Part shown: piece after piece, positions 9,316 to 18,220 of the stretch
Position numbering within the stretch: position 1 is the stretch's first letter
Layout of the letters: every line of letters begins with the position of its first letter
Origin: Pseudomonadota bacterium
GTDB lineage: Bacteria > Desulfobacterota > Desulfobulbia > Desulfobulbales > SURF-16
Length of the DNA: 45,814 bases
Direction of reading: 5' to 3'
Assembly (NCBI GenBank): GCA_018897105.1
Contig: JAHILF010000114.1
Coordinates: 1 to 45,814 of the forward strand
Translations under genes and position numbers: made by a program
Notes under the pieces: model-generated
Database searches by the model: none
Seen by the model: the letters and a program-made list of their open reading frames with translations, nothing else
Told to the model about the DNA's origin: nothing

Positions 9316-11271
9316 TCAACTCTTGTCAACCGATTCGCCATTATTTAACCGCATGCCAATTTTGGGGAAAAGGCTGATATCCGTGTGGGGCAGAAAAAGT
9401 GATGCCACGTATTGCTCTTTGAAATTTGCCACCTCGGAAAGTTCAAAGCTGGTCATCCTCTGGACAACTTCAACCACATCCTGCCGGATATGATTACTCA
9501 ACTCGCTCATGCGGGCTCCCATGAGCGACCCGTTACCCACATAAAGAACCCTGCCCGGATCAAACTCGGGCAACAGTCCCACGGTCATGGCGCTGTCAAG
9601 ATCGATATAGGAACCAAAGGCGCCGGCCAGAATGATCTGTTCCAGATCTGAAACAGAGAGCCCGACCTCTTCGATAAGTGTTTTCACCCCGGCATAAATT
9701 GCTGCCTTGGCCCGAATAAAGTTGCTGATATCAACTTCATTGATGGCAATATCCGAGTCAATGCCGGCTTCATCCTGCCAGACCAGGACATATTCAAAAC
9801 CGCTCTTGCCTTCGCGGATGCGAGGGGTAGCAACATCACGTCTAAACCTGCCCCGCTGGTCAATTATCCCCTTTTCAAAAAGGGCGGCGACAATAATGAG
9901 CAGGCCCGAACCGCATATGCCCACAGGCGGCTTTCTGCCGATGGTGATATTCATCGGCTCAAATGTGCCGGGATCAATACCGAAATCCGTAATCGCCCCA
10001 TCGGCCGCGCGCATGCCGAAGGTAATTCCCCCACCTTCAAAGGCCGGCCCGGCGGAACACGCTGCACATACCAGCCATTCCCTGCTGCCGATGACTATCT
10101 CGGCGTTGGTGCCGATATCGATATACAGGGTCAACTTGTTTGTGCGGTACATGCCAGAACCCATGACACCTGCCACAATATCTCCACCCACATAACTTGA
10201 AATGGCGGGATAGAGAAGAGCAATGGCATGACTGCTCAGTTGCAGGCCAAGGTCGGTCGCCCTGATGGGCGGGAAGAAGGTGCTCACCGGCACATAGGGG
10301 GCACGTCGTATATTATGCGGCTCCAGGGAAAGGAAAAGATGGGTCATGGTGGTGTTGGCGGCAATGGTAATCGAATCGATTTCATCCCGATCAATATCCG
10401 CCTCGACAAGCAGCCTGGCAATGATTTTGTTGATGGTGGTCACCACAAGTTCCTGCATCAGCTCAGCACCTTTGGGTTTTTCCGCATAGATGATGCGGGA
10501 AATCACATCCTCCCCATAGCTGATCTGGCCATTATAATCTCCGGCATTGGCGAGAATCCTGCCGGTATGGAGATCGATGAGTTGGCCCCAGACCGTGGTT
10601 GTGCCGATATCCACCGCGATTCCGAAAATCCGGTTGACCCAGTTTCCTGATTGGATATTGACCACATGGGTTTTGCCGCTCGGATGGACGGGCCGGGCCA
10701 AGGTGACGGTGACGTTGAAATCCTTCTCCCGCAAGGCCTTTCTGATTTTACGGAGGACGGCAAGGCTGATGATCAATCCATGTTCGTCATACTGATTTTT
10801 CAGGCCCTGAACGATACGACCGGCATCCGCCATATTGTCCGTGAGGGAGGTTGGGGGAAGCTCAAGGGCAACTTTTTCAACCGGTGGAAAAAATATACCC
10901 TCCCTGCGCAACTCCTCTATATCAAAATGATGCTCAAGGGCCCGATGGCGGCCGATCACGCCATCAGACAACCCTCCTTTCTGCATGGAGGATGAAAGGG
11001 GTATACGCACAGTCACATTCTCCGTGACAGTGGAGGAACAGGCGAGCCGCACCCCCTTGTCGAAATCACTGCTGCTTATCTTCTCACTCTTTTCTCCTGC
11101 CACCCTGCCATGTTCGATCTGAATCCGGCATTTTCCACACACACCGCTGCCGCCGCAGGACGCGTTGATATGTATCCCTACCCGGCGGGCAACATCAATG
11201 AGAATCTCCCCCTTCTCGCACTCAACCGCCCGCTGAACCGGCTCAAATGTGACGTGAACTTTTTCTCCCAT
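9316..11271 (-). CDS. RACo-like corrinoid activation ATPase ([2Fe-2S] ferredoxin + ASKHA, DUF4445)
   Basis: A 651-residue protein. Residues 1-100 are a plant-type [2Fe-2S] ferredoxin with Cys39, Cys45, Cys48 and Cys78 (CGGSGVCGKC, then RLACSS). After a linker comes an actin/Hsp70-fold ATPase domain with AVDIGTTTVWG (about 215-225), IDIGTNAEIVIG, the CSAGPAFEGGG loop and a final LAGAFGSYIDLDSAM. This is the architecture of RACo and related activators. They use ATP to reduce inactive Co(II) corrinoid to Co(I) in methyl-transfer proteins such as the corrinoid iron-sulfur protein or methyltransferase corrinoid subunits. No corrinoid protein is encoded in the window, so the partner is elsewhere. 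The divergently oriented DUF3786 gene carries a CoFeSP-like cluster motif. YgiQ follows immediately. Confidence 0.88.
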   Translation of the reverse strand: MGEKVHVTFEPVQRAVECEKGEILIDVARRVGIHINASCGGSGVCGKCRIQIEHGRVAGEKSEKISSSDFDKGVRLACSSTVTENVTVRIPLSSSMQKGGLSDGVIGRHRALEHHFDIEELRREGIFFPPVEKVALELPPTSLTDNMADAGRIVQGLKNQYDEHGLIISLAVLRKIRKALREKDFNVTVTLARPVHPSGKTHVVNIQSGNWVNRIFGIAVDIGTTTVWGQLIDLHTGRILANAGDYNGQISYGEDVISRIIYAEKPKGAELMQELVVTTINKIIARLLVEADIDRDEIDSITIAANTTMTHLFLSLEPHNIRRAPYVPVSTFFPPIRATDLGLQLSSHAIALLYPAISSYVGGDIVAGVMGSGMYRTNKLTLYIDIGTNAEIVIGSREWLVCAACSAGPAFEGGGITFGMRAADGAITDFGIDPGTFEPMNITIGRKPPVGICGSGLLIIVAALFEKGIIDQRGRFRRDVATPRIREGKSGFEYVLVWQDEAGIDSDIAINEVDISNFIRAKAAIYAGVKTLIEEVGLSVSDLEQIILAGAFGSYIDLDSAMTVGLLPEFDPGRVLYVGNGSLMGARMSELSNHIRQDVVEVVQRMTSFELSEVANFKEQYVASLFLPHTDISLFPKIGMRLNNGESVDKS

Positions 11272-11536
11272 ACGTGTGCACCTTTAACTGCTGTAAAATA
11301 TTTAAGTAGTGTGCCGGTTCTCTCAGCTGGATTTGCCAGGCCAAGTCTTCAAACTCAGTAAAACATGCAACTTTTTGCAAGGCTTAACCTGCTGATTTTT
11401 CGCATTACTCTGGCTTTCAACGTCATTTTTGTCTGTCCGACAACCATTTCATCTGTTGTATTTTACCTATTATATGTTTAAATTCGCAAAACGGTCTTAT
11501 TTTAACATTGACCACTATTGCAGCATATTCTTTTAC

Positions 11537-11797
11537 ATGAAACATATCGACCAAAAACTTGAAATTGCCTACCCCTGCGTGTGGCTTTACAAAATCATAG
11601 GCACGGAAAAAGATGCGTTGATCTCTGCGGTAAAGGAAATCTTTGCGGATTCCGAACACACCCTCACCTTTTCCAATTCGAGCAGCAAGGGGAAATATAT
11701 ATCATTTAATCTTGAAGTAACGGTGCATTCTGAAGAGGCACGGAACTTTTTTTTCACCGTCCTGCGGCAGCACTCCTCCATCAAAATGGTGCTTTGA
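11537..11797 (+). CDS. DUF493 (YbeD-like) protein
   Basis: An 86-residue protein starting at the ATG at 11537. An upstream in-frame ATG at 11429 would add a Phe/Tyr-rich tail not seen in the family. It matches DUF493/YbeD in size and pattern: YPCVWLYKIIG near the start, a charged helix, SKGKYISFNLEVTV, and a terminal FFTVLRQHSSIKMVL. These are small ferredoxin-like alpha/beta proteins of unknown function, with some E. coli links to LipB. The stop is followed 1 base later by the ATG of the DUF3786 gene, so translation is probably coupled. Confidence 0.78.
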   Translation: MKHIDQKLEIAYPCVWLYKIIGTEKDALISAVKEIFADSEHTLTFSNSSSKGKYISFNLEVTVHSEEARNFFFTVLRQHSSIKMVL

Positions 11798-11798
11798 G

Positions 11799-12611
11799 AT
11801 GATGAATCCGCTTGATGTGCTGAAACGAACACCGAAATCTAACTGCGGCGAATGCGGATATCAGGCGTGCCTGGCCTTTGCAGCCAATGTTGCCAGAAGC
11901 GGCGAAGATCCGCAGAAATGTCCTTATATCAATCTCGACGGGCTGACATTGGCAGAAAAGGACAGCACCTCTCTTGATAAAATGGCCGAAAAGCATGATC
12001 TGGAACTGATCCGGCACCTGCAGGACAAAATCAGCGATCTCGATTTCCCCACAATTGCCGCTCCACTCGGGCTGTCATTATCTCCGGACGCAAATGACGC
12101 TCTCACCTTTCCCTATCTCGGTCAGAGCGTTTTACTCAGCAAATCACAGCTACTGATCAACGGCAAGGAACCGGAAGATCCCCGGGATCAGATTCTCTTA
12201 TATAATTATGTCTATTCAGGTGGAGCCGACCCTCCGAGCGGGATCTGGACGGGTCTTGAAAGTCTGCCCAATTCGATCTCCAAGATAAAAACCCTGGCCA
12301 CCTACTGTGAGAATCGTCTGGCGCAACTTTTTGCAGGTCAATCACGCGACACGATACTATCGTTGTGCGCGCAACTGGGAGGCAAACCAGCCACGGGAAC
12401 CTCAGCCACTGCCTCAGCAATCATCCCGGTCCTGCCACACCTGCCTCAGCAGCTCCTCTTCTGGGACGAAGAACCTGAGGATGGTTTTGATGCCAAGATA
12501 AAAATCCTTTTCGATAAAAACGTTCTTGATTATCTTGATCTGGAATCCCTTGTTTTTTCATCTGAACGCATGGCGGACCGGCTTATGTTACTTTTTTCCA
12601 AGGCAAAATGA
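11799..12611 (+). CDS. DUF3786 protein with CoFeSP-like [4Fe-4S] motif
   Basis: A 270-residue protein. The N-terminus carries a cysteine motif CGECGYQACLAFA followed by CPYINLDGL (Cys at about 17, 20, 25 and 43). This resembles the [4Fe-4S] domain of the corrinoid iron-sulfur protein large subunit and related 'Fe-S domain' proteins. The remainder fits DUF3786, with FPYLGQSVLLSKSQLLING, a DQILLYNYVYSGG segment and a LPQQLLFWDEEPEDGFDAKIKILFD segment near residues 220-246. A redox or corrinoid-related role is plausible. The divergently transcribed RACo-like activator nearby supports this but does not prove it. It overlaps the start of rarA by 4 bases (ATGA). Confidence 0.75.
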   Translation: MMNPLDVLKRTPKSNCGECGYQACLAFAANVARSGEDPQKCPYINLDGLTLAEKDSTSLDKMAEKHDLELIRHLQDKISDLDFPTIAAPLGLSLSPDANDALTFPYLGQSVLLSKSQLLINGKEPEDPRDQILLYNYVYSGGADPPSGIWTGLESLPNSISKIKTLATYCENRLAQLFAGQSRDTILSLCAQLGGKPATGTSATASAIIPVLPHLPQQLLFWDEEPEDGFDAKIKILFDKNVLDYLDLESLVFSSERMADRLMLLFSKAK

Positions 12612-13927
12612 AAGGGACGACAACCGACAGAAAACCCCTGGCTGAAAGAATGCGGCCGCAGCAGTTAGAGGACTTTGTCGGACAGGCCCATCTGCTCGGT
12701 GAAGGGAAAATTCTCTGGCGTCTGCTTGATGAAAACCATCTCCCCTCCCTGCTTCTCTGGGGGCCTCCCGGCACCGGGAAAACCACCCTGGCAAGAATTC
12801 TCGCCAGATCCACCGGATCCCATTTCATCTTTTTCTCGGCAGTGTTGGCAGGTGTAAAGGAAATCAGGCAGATTATCGATGAAGCACGGCAGATGCAACT
12901 CACCGGGGCGACAACGATTCTCTTTGTCGACGAAATACACCGCTTTAACAAGAGTCAGCAGGACGCTTTTCTCCCCCATGTCGAAAGCGGGCTACTCACC
13001 TTGATCGGGGCCACAACGGAAAACCCGTCATTTCAGATCGTGGCCCCCTTACTCTCCCGCTGCCGCGTGCTCACCCTATCTCCTCTGACGCCGCAGGATC
13101 TTGAGCAGATTTTTCATCGCGCTCTGCGGGACCCAAATAATGGCCTGGGCGAGTTGCATCTTCATTTTGAAGAACAGGCCATTGAACACCTCATAGCCAT
13201 GGCAGACGGCGACGCACGAAGACTTCTCAACAGCATGGAAATCACTGCTTCTCTTGCCGTTCCGGACAAAAACGACTCAAGAATCGTTTCTCTTGAGATG
13301 ATGAAAGATGCATTCCAGAGAAACAGCCTGCGTTATGACGCCACAGGGGAAGAACATTACAACCTTATTTCCGCTCTGCATAAAAGCCTGCGTGACAGCG
13401 ATCCCGATGGTTCGCTGTACTGGCTCGTTCGCATGCTGCGCTCCGGCGAGGATCCCCTCTACATAGCACGACGCCTGATCCGTTTTGCCTCGGAGGACAT
13501 CGGCAATGCCGATCCGCAGGCATTAACGGCTGCCTTGAATGCCAGAGAATCATACCATATGCTCGGCTCTCCGGAAGGAGAACTGGCCATCGCCCAGGCG
13601 GTAATCTATCTTGCCACAGCACCGAAAAGTAATGCAACATATGCCGCTTACAACAAGGTTATGCAGGATATCGAACGGACCGGCAGCCTGCCCGTGCCGC
13701 TGCACATCCGTAATGCCCCGACCAAACTCATGAAAGAGCTGGGTTACGGCAAAGGTTACCAGTATGCCCACAACTCCCCCTCTGCTCTTGTCGACCAGGA
13801 TCATCTCCCGGAGGAGCTCAGTGGTGCACACTATTACGAGCCCTCAAACAGAGGGCACGAAGCAATTATTAAAGACCGATTGACGAAGTGGAGACAAATC
13901 CTTTCACAGCGTAAGACCAACACCTAA
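12608..13927 (+). CDS. rarA: Replication-associated recombination protein A (RarA/MgsA), AAA+ ATPase
   Basis: A 439-residue AAA+ ATPase of the clamp-loader clade. The N-terminus reads PLAERMRPQQLEDFVGQAHLLG, Walker A is GPPGTGKTTLA (about 53-63), Walker B is ILFVDEIHRFNKSQQD, sensor 1 is LIGATTENPSF, and GDARRLLN is near sensor 2. The C-terminal half carries the MgsA tetramerisation region, including SDPDGSLYWLVRML and IRFASEDIGNADP. It acts on stalled replication forks with SSB. Length matches the family. Its ATG overlaps the stop of the DUF3786 gene, so the three genes from 11537 look like one operon. Confidence 0.95.
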   Translation: MKGTTTDRKPLAERMRPQQLEDFVGQAHLLGEGKILWRLLDENHLPSLLLWGPPGTGKTTLARILARSTGSHFIFFSAVLAGVKEIRQIIDEARQMQLTGATTILFVDEIHRFNKSQQDAFLPHVESGLLTLIGATTENPSFQIVAPLLSRCRVLTLSPLTPQDLEQIFHRALRDPNNGLGELHLHFEEQAIEHLIAMADGDARRLLNSMEITASLAVPDKNDSRIVSLEMMKDAFQRNSLRYDATGEEHYNLISALHKSLRDSDPDGSLYWLVRMLRSGEDPLYIARRLIRFASEDIGNADPQALTAALNARESYHMLGSPEGELAIAQAVIYLATAPKSNATYAAYNKVMQDIERTGSLPVPLHIRNAPTKLMKELGYGKGYQYAHNSPSALVDQDHLPEELSGAHYYEPSNRGHEAIIKDRLTKWRQILSQRKTNT

Positions 13928-13938
13928 AGGAGAAAACC

Positions 13939-15489
13939 ATGACTACTTGCCTGCGCCTGATCTGCATCATTTTCCTCCTTTTCTTGCCTGTAACGCTTCT
14001 TGCCGCACCGGCAACAGGAGATATCACCCTTTTTTACTCAAATGATGTGCATGGCGCAACCGAACCTTGCGGTTGAAAGGCCAAACAACTGGGCGGTCTG
14101 TCCAAAAGAAAAACCTTATTTCAGCAACTCGATGCCAAAGAGGACCATGCTCTGTTTCTTGACGCGGGAGCAGTCTTGTTTAACAAAAGCAAATTTTCCC
14201 CGGGCCATCATCTTGACCTGGCAAAAATTAATGCCGCCGGTATCGTGGAAGCCTATAATATCCTTGGTTATGAGGCTGTTGGGATCTCCAGAATTGATCT
14301 TGCCGGAGGGGTGGAGTTCTTAAAGCAATTACAGAAAAAATCTAAATTCACCTGGCTCAGTGCCAACGTCATTGATTTGCAAAACAAAAAACCTCTTTTC
14401 ACCCCTTTTATCATTAAGAAAAAGGCAGGAGTGCGCATAGCCATTATCGGCCTCTCAGGAAGCGGCGCGGCGAATGAACCCCAGGAACGCGAGAACTACC
14501 TCATCCTTCCCTGGCAGGATCTGCTGCCAAAAATCATGAAAGAAATCAGCAAACAGGCTGATCTTGTCATCCTGTTATCCAGTTTATCTCCTATGGAAAA
14601 CGAACTGATCAGCCGGGAATTTCCCCATATCCATATTATTATTCAGGCGGGGATGTACTCCCATAATCAGAATCCTGTTCTGACAAACAACACCTTGGTC
14701 TGCCAGGTGGAAAAGCAGGGAAAATACATAGGTCAATTGCGTATCGATTGGAAGAGTAACGGTAAATGGACAGATGAAACAACCGATACAGCTCTCATGA
14801 AGAGACAAGAGCTTGACCGGTTAACATGGCAGATAAAAAAGCTGGAAAGTCAAGGAGACCCGCAAATTGTCTATAAGGATACTCCCGCGACTCTCGAGGC
14901 TTATTACAAGCTTATTGAACGAATGAAAACCATTGAAAAGGAAATCAACGATTTGCATCAGCAGTTGCAACAGTCACCGGAAAGTTCCACCTATAATAAC
15001 ACCTTTTTAGCGATAGCACCAAGTCTTGACGACGATCCTGCCATGAATGAAATCATAAGTAAAACAAGGGACAAAATTAATTCTCTTGGCAGAAGGGGGA
15101 GCAGCGATGGCACCCTGAGTGATTATGTGGGTAGTCAGGCCTGTATGAAATGCCATAATGAAATAGGAGAACGCTGGCAACGGACACACCATGCCCATGC
15201 GTATGAAACCCTGGTCGAGAAAAAACAGCAATTCAACGTCCAATGTCTTCCCTGCCACGTGACCGGTGTTTCCATACTTGACAAAAAGCAATCAGCAGCC
15301 CTATCGCTTCCTGATTCCTTGCTCAACGTCGGCTGTGAAACCTGTCATGGGCCGGGTATGGCGCATTCGGTAAATCCCGAAGAAGCAAAGCTTAACGATG
15401 CCCCTGATGCCTACCTCTGTCTTCAGTGCCATAGCACTGAGCATGATGGAGCATTCCATTTCGAGCAGGATAAAAAACTTGTTCATTAA
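13939..15489 (+). CDS. Secreted UshA-like/tetrahaem cytochrome c fusion with in-frame UGA read as selenocysteine
   Basis: The frame from the ATG at 13939 (AAGGAG at good spacing) gives a signal peptide (hydrophobic 5-21, LLAAPA cleavage region) and a metallophosphatase-like start, LFYSNDVHG. It then reads EPCG, UGA at codon 46 (14074-14076), then KAKQLGGLSKR and on without a break to 15489: 516 residues with Sec46. In cytochrome-linked UshA-like proteins I know, this spot reads EPCGC, so the UGA replaces a cysteine. A bSECIS-like hairpin sits 13 bases after the UGA. The N-terminal calcineurin-like site is degenerate: no GNHD is seen where YEAVGISRIDL stands. The C-terminal part is cytochrome c554-like with four CxxCH motifs (CMKCH, CLPCH, CETCH, CLQCH). 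It probably acts in the periplasm in electron transfer, with a C44-G-U46 redox pair. Substrate unknown. Annotation pipelines would start it wrongly at 14176. Confidence 0.85.
14090..14104 (+). promoter_or_regulatory. bSECIS-like hairpin after the UGA codon
   Basis: TGGGC (14090-14094), loop GGTCT (14095-14099), GTCCA (14100-14104): a 5-bp stem (one G-U pair) whose apical loop starts with GG. The loop begins 18 bases after the UGA, in the range used by bacterial SelB. The E. coli fdhF loop is AGGUCU, which is strikingly similar. It lies within the coding frame, as bacterial SECIS elements do. Confidence 0.7.
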
Positions 15490-15730
15490 CAGGAGAGCAA
15501 CAAATTGAGAACTTGTTCGTTAATAAACTTTTCAGGAACCACCCCGCCTTTTGAGACGGGTTTTGTTGTAACGATTGAGCGCCACCATGGCATTTACTTC
15601 GCGGGATAATCCAGCAGGAGCATTGAGGATTGCAAAAAATTTCGCAGGGCCGGCTTACCTTTGCTTGAGTAAGAAGCGACCAAAGCTGTCCAAACAGATG
15701 CGAGAATTAATTTTCGGACAAGCTTTAAAT
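15490..15730. other. Intergenic stretch, no convincing gene
   Basis: Between the cytochrome stop and the shared terminator. A short hairpin (CCCCGCC near 15543, GACGGG near 15556, then TTTTGTTG) could end cytochrome transcription. A 103-codon open frame crosses the region into the ppaC 3' end, but it has no family features and overlaps ppaC antisense, so I do not call it. It may hold decayed sequence. Confidence 0.35.
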
Positions 15731-15770
15731 AAAAAAAGCCGCGCATCCATAAGGATGCACGGCTTTTTTT
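15731..15770. terminator. Bidirectional rho-independent terminator
   Basis: An 11-bp outer stem (A7GCCG with CGGCT7), one C-A mismatch, a 6-bp inner stem GCATCC/GGATGC and loop ATAA. It has a T run on either strand. It serves ppaC from the right and probably the cytochrome gene from the left. Confidence 0.9.
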
Positions 15771-15788
15771 ATTTAATAATAACTGAAC

Positions 15789-16718
15789 TTAGCAGCCGAA
15801 AGCTTTCTGCAGATTCGGTACGGTTTGTTTTTTGCGGCTCATCATGCCATCAATCCACATTGAATTTCCTGAAAGTTTGGAATTGAAAGCTTTCTCAATG
15901 ATAGAAGGATCATCGGAAACAACCATCAGATCGGTTCCTTCCTTGACAACGTCGGTAAGCATCAGAAGAACTGAATGACGTCCCTCTGCCTTGACACGCT
16001 GCATTTCTTTATAAAGATCATCGCGCATAGGAGCAACCTGATCAAGGGTGGCAAGCTCGAGCTGTCCAACACCAACTTTGCTGCCCTTCATATCGAAATC
16101 TTTGTAATCGCGGAAAAGAAGATCTTTTATCGGAACGCCATCAACGGCTGATTTGGCTTTGAGCATCTCCATGAACAATTCGTCCATGTTGCTGACGCCG
16201 GCAACTTTGGCGAGATCAGCACACGCTACTTTGTCAGCAGGGGTGCAGGTGGGTGACTTGAAGTTTACGGTGTCGCTCAAAATTGCGGCAAGCATGATGC
16301 CGGCAATATTTTTGGGGATTGCGATGCCGCTGTTTTTGTACATCTCATTTAAAACGGTGCAGGTGCAGCCAACAGGCTGTGCATTGAAATAAATGGGATT
16401 GTTGGTGGTGATGTCGCCGATTTTGTGATGGTCAACAACGGCAACCAGATCAGCTTTCATGATGTTTGCAGGGGCCTGGGCAATATCGCTGTGGTCAACC
16501 AGAGCAATTTTCTTGCCTTCAGCATCACTGATCTGCTCGGGAGCGGTCAGACCAAAACGGGCAAGAACTGTTTTGCTCTCAGGGTTTAAGTTAGCGGCAT
16601 CGATCTGCATGCAGGCAACAGCGTCCTGGCCCTGGGCTTTCAAAAAATTTGCATAAGATATTGCTGCAGCAACGGAATCAGTATCTGGATTTGAGTGGCC
16701 AACTACACTAATAGACAT
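15789..16718 (-). CDS. ppaC: Manganese-dependent inorganic pyrophosphatase (DHH family II PPase)
   Basis: A 309-residue cytoplasmic enzyme that hydrolyses pyrophosphate to phosphate. The metal-site motifs are all present: GHSNPDTDS (residues 7-15), VDHSD (about 74-78), VVDHHKIGD (about 93-101) and AAILSDTVNFKSPT. The C-terminal DHHA2 domain ends in MMSRKKQTVPNLQ with the conserved SRKKQ. There is no CBS/DRTGG insert, so it is the short unregulated form. The start is set by a perfect AAGGAGGT 9 bases upstream. In sulfate reducers this enzyme pulls sulfate activation by removing pyrophosphate. A candidate promoter lies about 70 bases upstream. Confidence 0.96.
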   Translation of the reverse strand: MSISVVGHSNPDTDSVAAAISYANFLKAQGQDAVACMQIDAANLNPESKTVLARFGLTAPEQISDAEGKKIALVDHSDIAQAPANIMKADLVAVVDHHKIGDITTNNPIYFNAQPVGCTCTVLNEMYKNSGIAIPKNIAGIMLAAILSDTVNFKSPTCTPADKVACADLAKVAGVSNMDELFMEMLKAKSAVDGVPIKDLLFRDYKDFDMKGSKVGVGQLELATLDQVAPMRDDLYKEMQRVKAEGRHSVLLMLTDVVKEGTDLMVVSDDPSIIEKAFNSKLSGNSMWIDGMMSRKKQTVPNLQKAFGC

Positions 16719-16788
16719 GGTACAAACCTCCTTAGAAACAATTTTGAATTTCTCCTATACAACTTGCCAATGCTGGGGTAAACTTATT

Positions 16789-16818
16789 ACTAAACCCTGC
16801 TGCGCAGGGGCATGTCAA
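16789..16818 (-). promoter_or_regulatory. Candidate sigma70 promoter of ppaC
   Basis: Reading leftward: TTGACA (16818-16813), an 18-base spacer, then TTTAGT (16794-16789). This would give a leader of about 60 bases before the ppaC ATG. Prediction by eye. Confidence 0.45.
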
Positions 16819-16825
16819 ACAAGCA

Positions 16826-16855
16826 CCCTTGTAAAAATTTACATTTTTCCAAGGG
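16826..16855. other. Hairpin in the ppaC/response-regulator intergenic region
   Basis: CCCTTG-T-AAAAAT, loop TTAC, ATTTTT-C-CAAGGG: 12 pairs with one mismatch, just upstream of the candidate ppaC -35 box. It could be an operator-like dyad. The rest of the 353-base divergent region (16719-17071) shows nothing else I can support. Confidence 0.4.
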
Positions 16856-17071
16856 CAACTTACTTAACTTAAGTAGTGCAAAAAGATAGTTCGTTAACAG
16901 TTTTGAGTCAAGAGCAAAATGAATCTAGCCTCATTTTCCTGTATCTAAGACCGGTTTTTCAGAAATTTTCCTCTTTCAGTTTCTCTGATTGACTTAAAGA
17001 GAAATTCCCACAAAAAAAAGATTCTCAGCAGAGAAATACAAATTCAGCAAAGCGAATCAGGTCCTCATAAC

Positions 17072-17494
17072 ATGGCTGATATCATATCCCACAAAGTACT
17101 CGTTGTCGAAGACAATGCAGTCGTCCGCAAAGGATTGACCAATTTCCTGACCAAATGGGGCTATATTCCGATTGAGGCGGCTAACGGTGATGTGGCAATC
17201 AGTATTCTAGAGAATGAACTAGATGTACGTCTTGCCATACTTGACTGGAATCTTCCCGGGCTGAATGGTTTACAGATATGTCAGCGTCTGAGGATGCGGC
17301 CGCAGATGCCGTATGTGTACATAATTATGTTCAGCGCCAGGAAATCAAATGAGGAAAAGGTCCTTGCCCTGGAAGGTGGGGCTGATGATTATCTTATCAA
17401 ACCATGCAAACCATCCGAATTGAGAGCCAGACTCGGTGTGGGAAGACGAATAATCGAAACGGCTTTGTCCAGCTCTTTTCCTGTTGCTAAGTGA
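17072..17494 (+). CDS. Single-domain response regulator (CheY-like receiver)
   Basis: A 140-residue protein with one receiver domain and no output domain. It has the acidic pocket VVEDN (Glu13, Asp14), phosphoacceptor Asp58 in ILDWNLPG, switch Ser in MFSARKSN and conserved Lys in YLIKPCKP. The C-terminal 20 residues are a short helix. It probably relays phosphate or acts by protein contact. No kinase is adjacent, since the histidine kinase at 31695 is far away. gph follows after 67 bases and may be cotranscribed. Confidence 0.9.
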   Translation: MADIISHKVLVVEDNAVVRKGLTNFLTKWGYIPIEAANGDVAISILENELDVRLAILDWNLPGLNGLQICQRLRMRPQMPYVYIIMFSARKSNEEKVLALEGGADDYLIKPCKPSELRARLGVGRRIIETALSSSFPVAK

Positions 17495-17561
17495 CCCAAA
17501 AGCCCCGCCGTTCAGCAAAAAAAACCAGACAAAATAAACAAACGTACACTAAAAAAATGAG

Positions 17562-18212
17562 ATGACTGTTAAAGCGATTATTTTTGATTTGGACGGCACT
17601 CTGCTGAATACCCTTGAGGACTTGGCAGACTCAATGAACCGTGTACTTGAGCGGATGGGTTTCCCCACTCACCCGACAGATGCATATAAATATTTCGTTG
17701 GCGATGGGATCGAAATACTGGCTAGGCGTGTTTTACCCGAGACTCGTCAAAACATGCAGACAGTAAATAGCTGCGTTGAAGAAATGAAACGAGAATACGG
17801 GGCACACTGGCAGGACAAAACTTGCCCATACAAAGGTGTAAATGACATGTTACATGTTCTGGCGGAACGCAACGTCAGCCTGAATATTCTCTCCAACAAG
17901 CCGGACGCCTTGACACAACTGACGGTTTCCGCCTTTTTTCACTCCTGCTCATTCGACATCGTGGCAGGAGCAAAAAAAGAAATCCCCAAAAAACCCGATC
18001 CAACCAGTGCTTTGCATATCATTAAAGCACTGAATCTCCCAAGCAATCAATTTCTCTACCTGGGAGACACCAATACCGATATGGAGACAGCCAAGAACGC
18101 AGGCATTTTTGCCATAGGGGCTCTTTGGGGTTTTCGTACCGCTGCAGAACTGAGAGCAAGTGGAGCTCAAGCTCTTCTTGAGCAACCTCTAGACATTTTA
18201 CAGCACATCTAA
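17562..18212 (+). CDS. gph: HAD family phosphoglycolate phosphatase-like hydrolase
   Basis: A 216-residue HAD hydrolase, subfamily IA. Motif I is FDLDGTLLNTLEDL (Asp9 nucleophile, Asp11), motif II is ILSNKPD, the motif III lysine is in KKEIPKKPDPT, and motif IV is YLGDTNTDMETAKNAG. The helical cap lies between about 20 and 80. The pattern FDLDGTLLNT.EDL together with GDTNTDMETA fits Gph, which dephosphorylates 2-phosphoglycolate, though HAD specificity is hard to assign. Length is typical. A long inverted repeat begins 9 bases after the stop. Confidence 0.85.
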   Translation: MTVKAIIFDLDGTLLNTLEDLADSMNRVLERMGFPTHPTDAYKYFVGDGIEILARRVLPETRQNMQTVNSCVEEMKREYGAHWQDKTCPYKGVNDMLHVLAERNVSLNILSNKPDALTQLTVSAFFHSCSFDIVAGAKKEIPKKPDPTSALHIIKALNLPSNQFLYLGDTNTDMETAKNAGIFAIGALWGFRTAAELRASGAQALLEQPLDILQHI

Positions 18213-18220
18213 AAATATAG

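Noticed and set aside
14176-15489. Cytochrome gene starting at the ATG at 14176
   Set aside because: That start lacks a signal peptide, although the protein has four haem motifs and must be exported. The upstream in-frame sequence through the UGA supplies signal peptide, DVHG and EPCG.
15575-15886. 103-codon plus-strand frame between the cytochrome and ppaC
   Set aside because: It reads through the shared terminator and the antisense of the ppaC 3' end, with no recognisable features.
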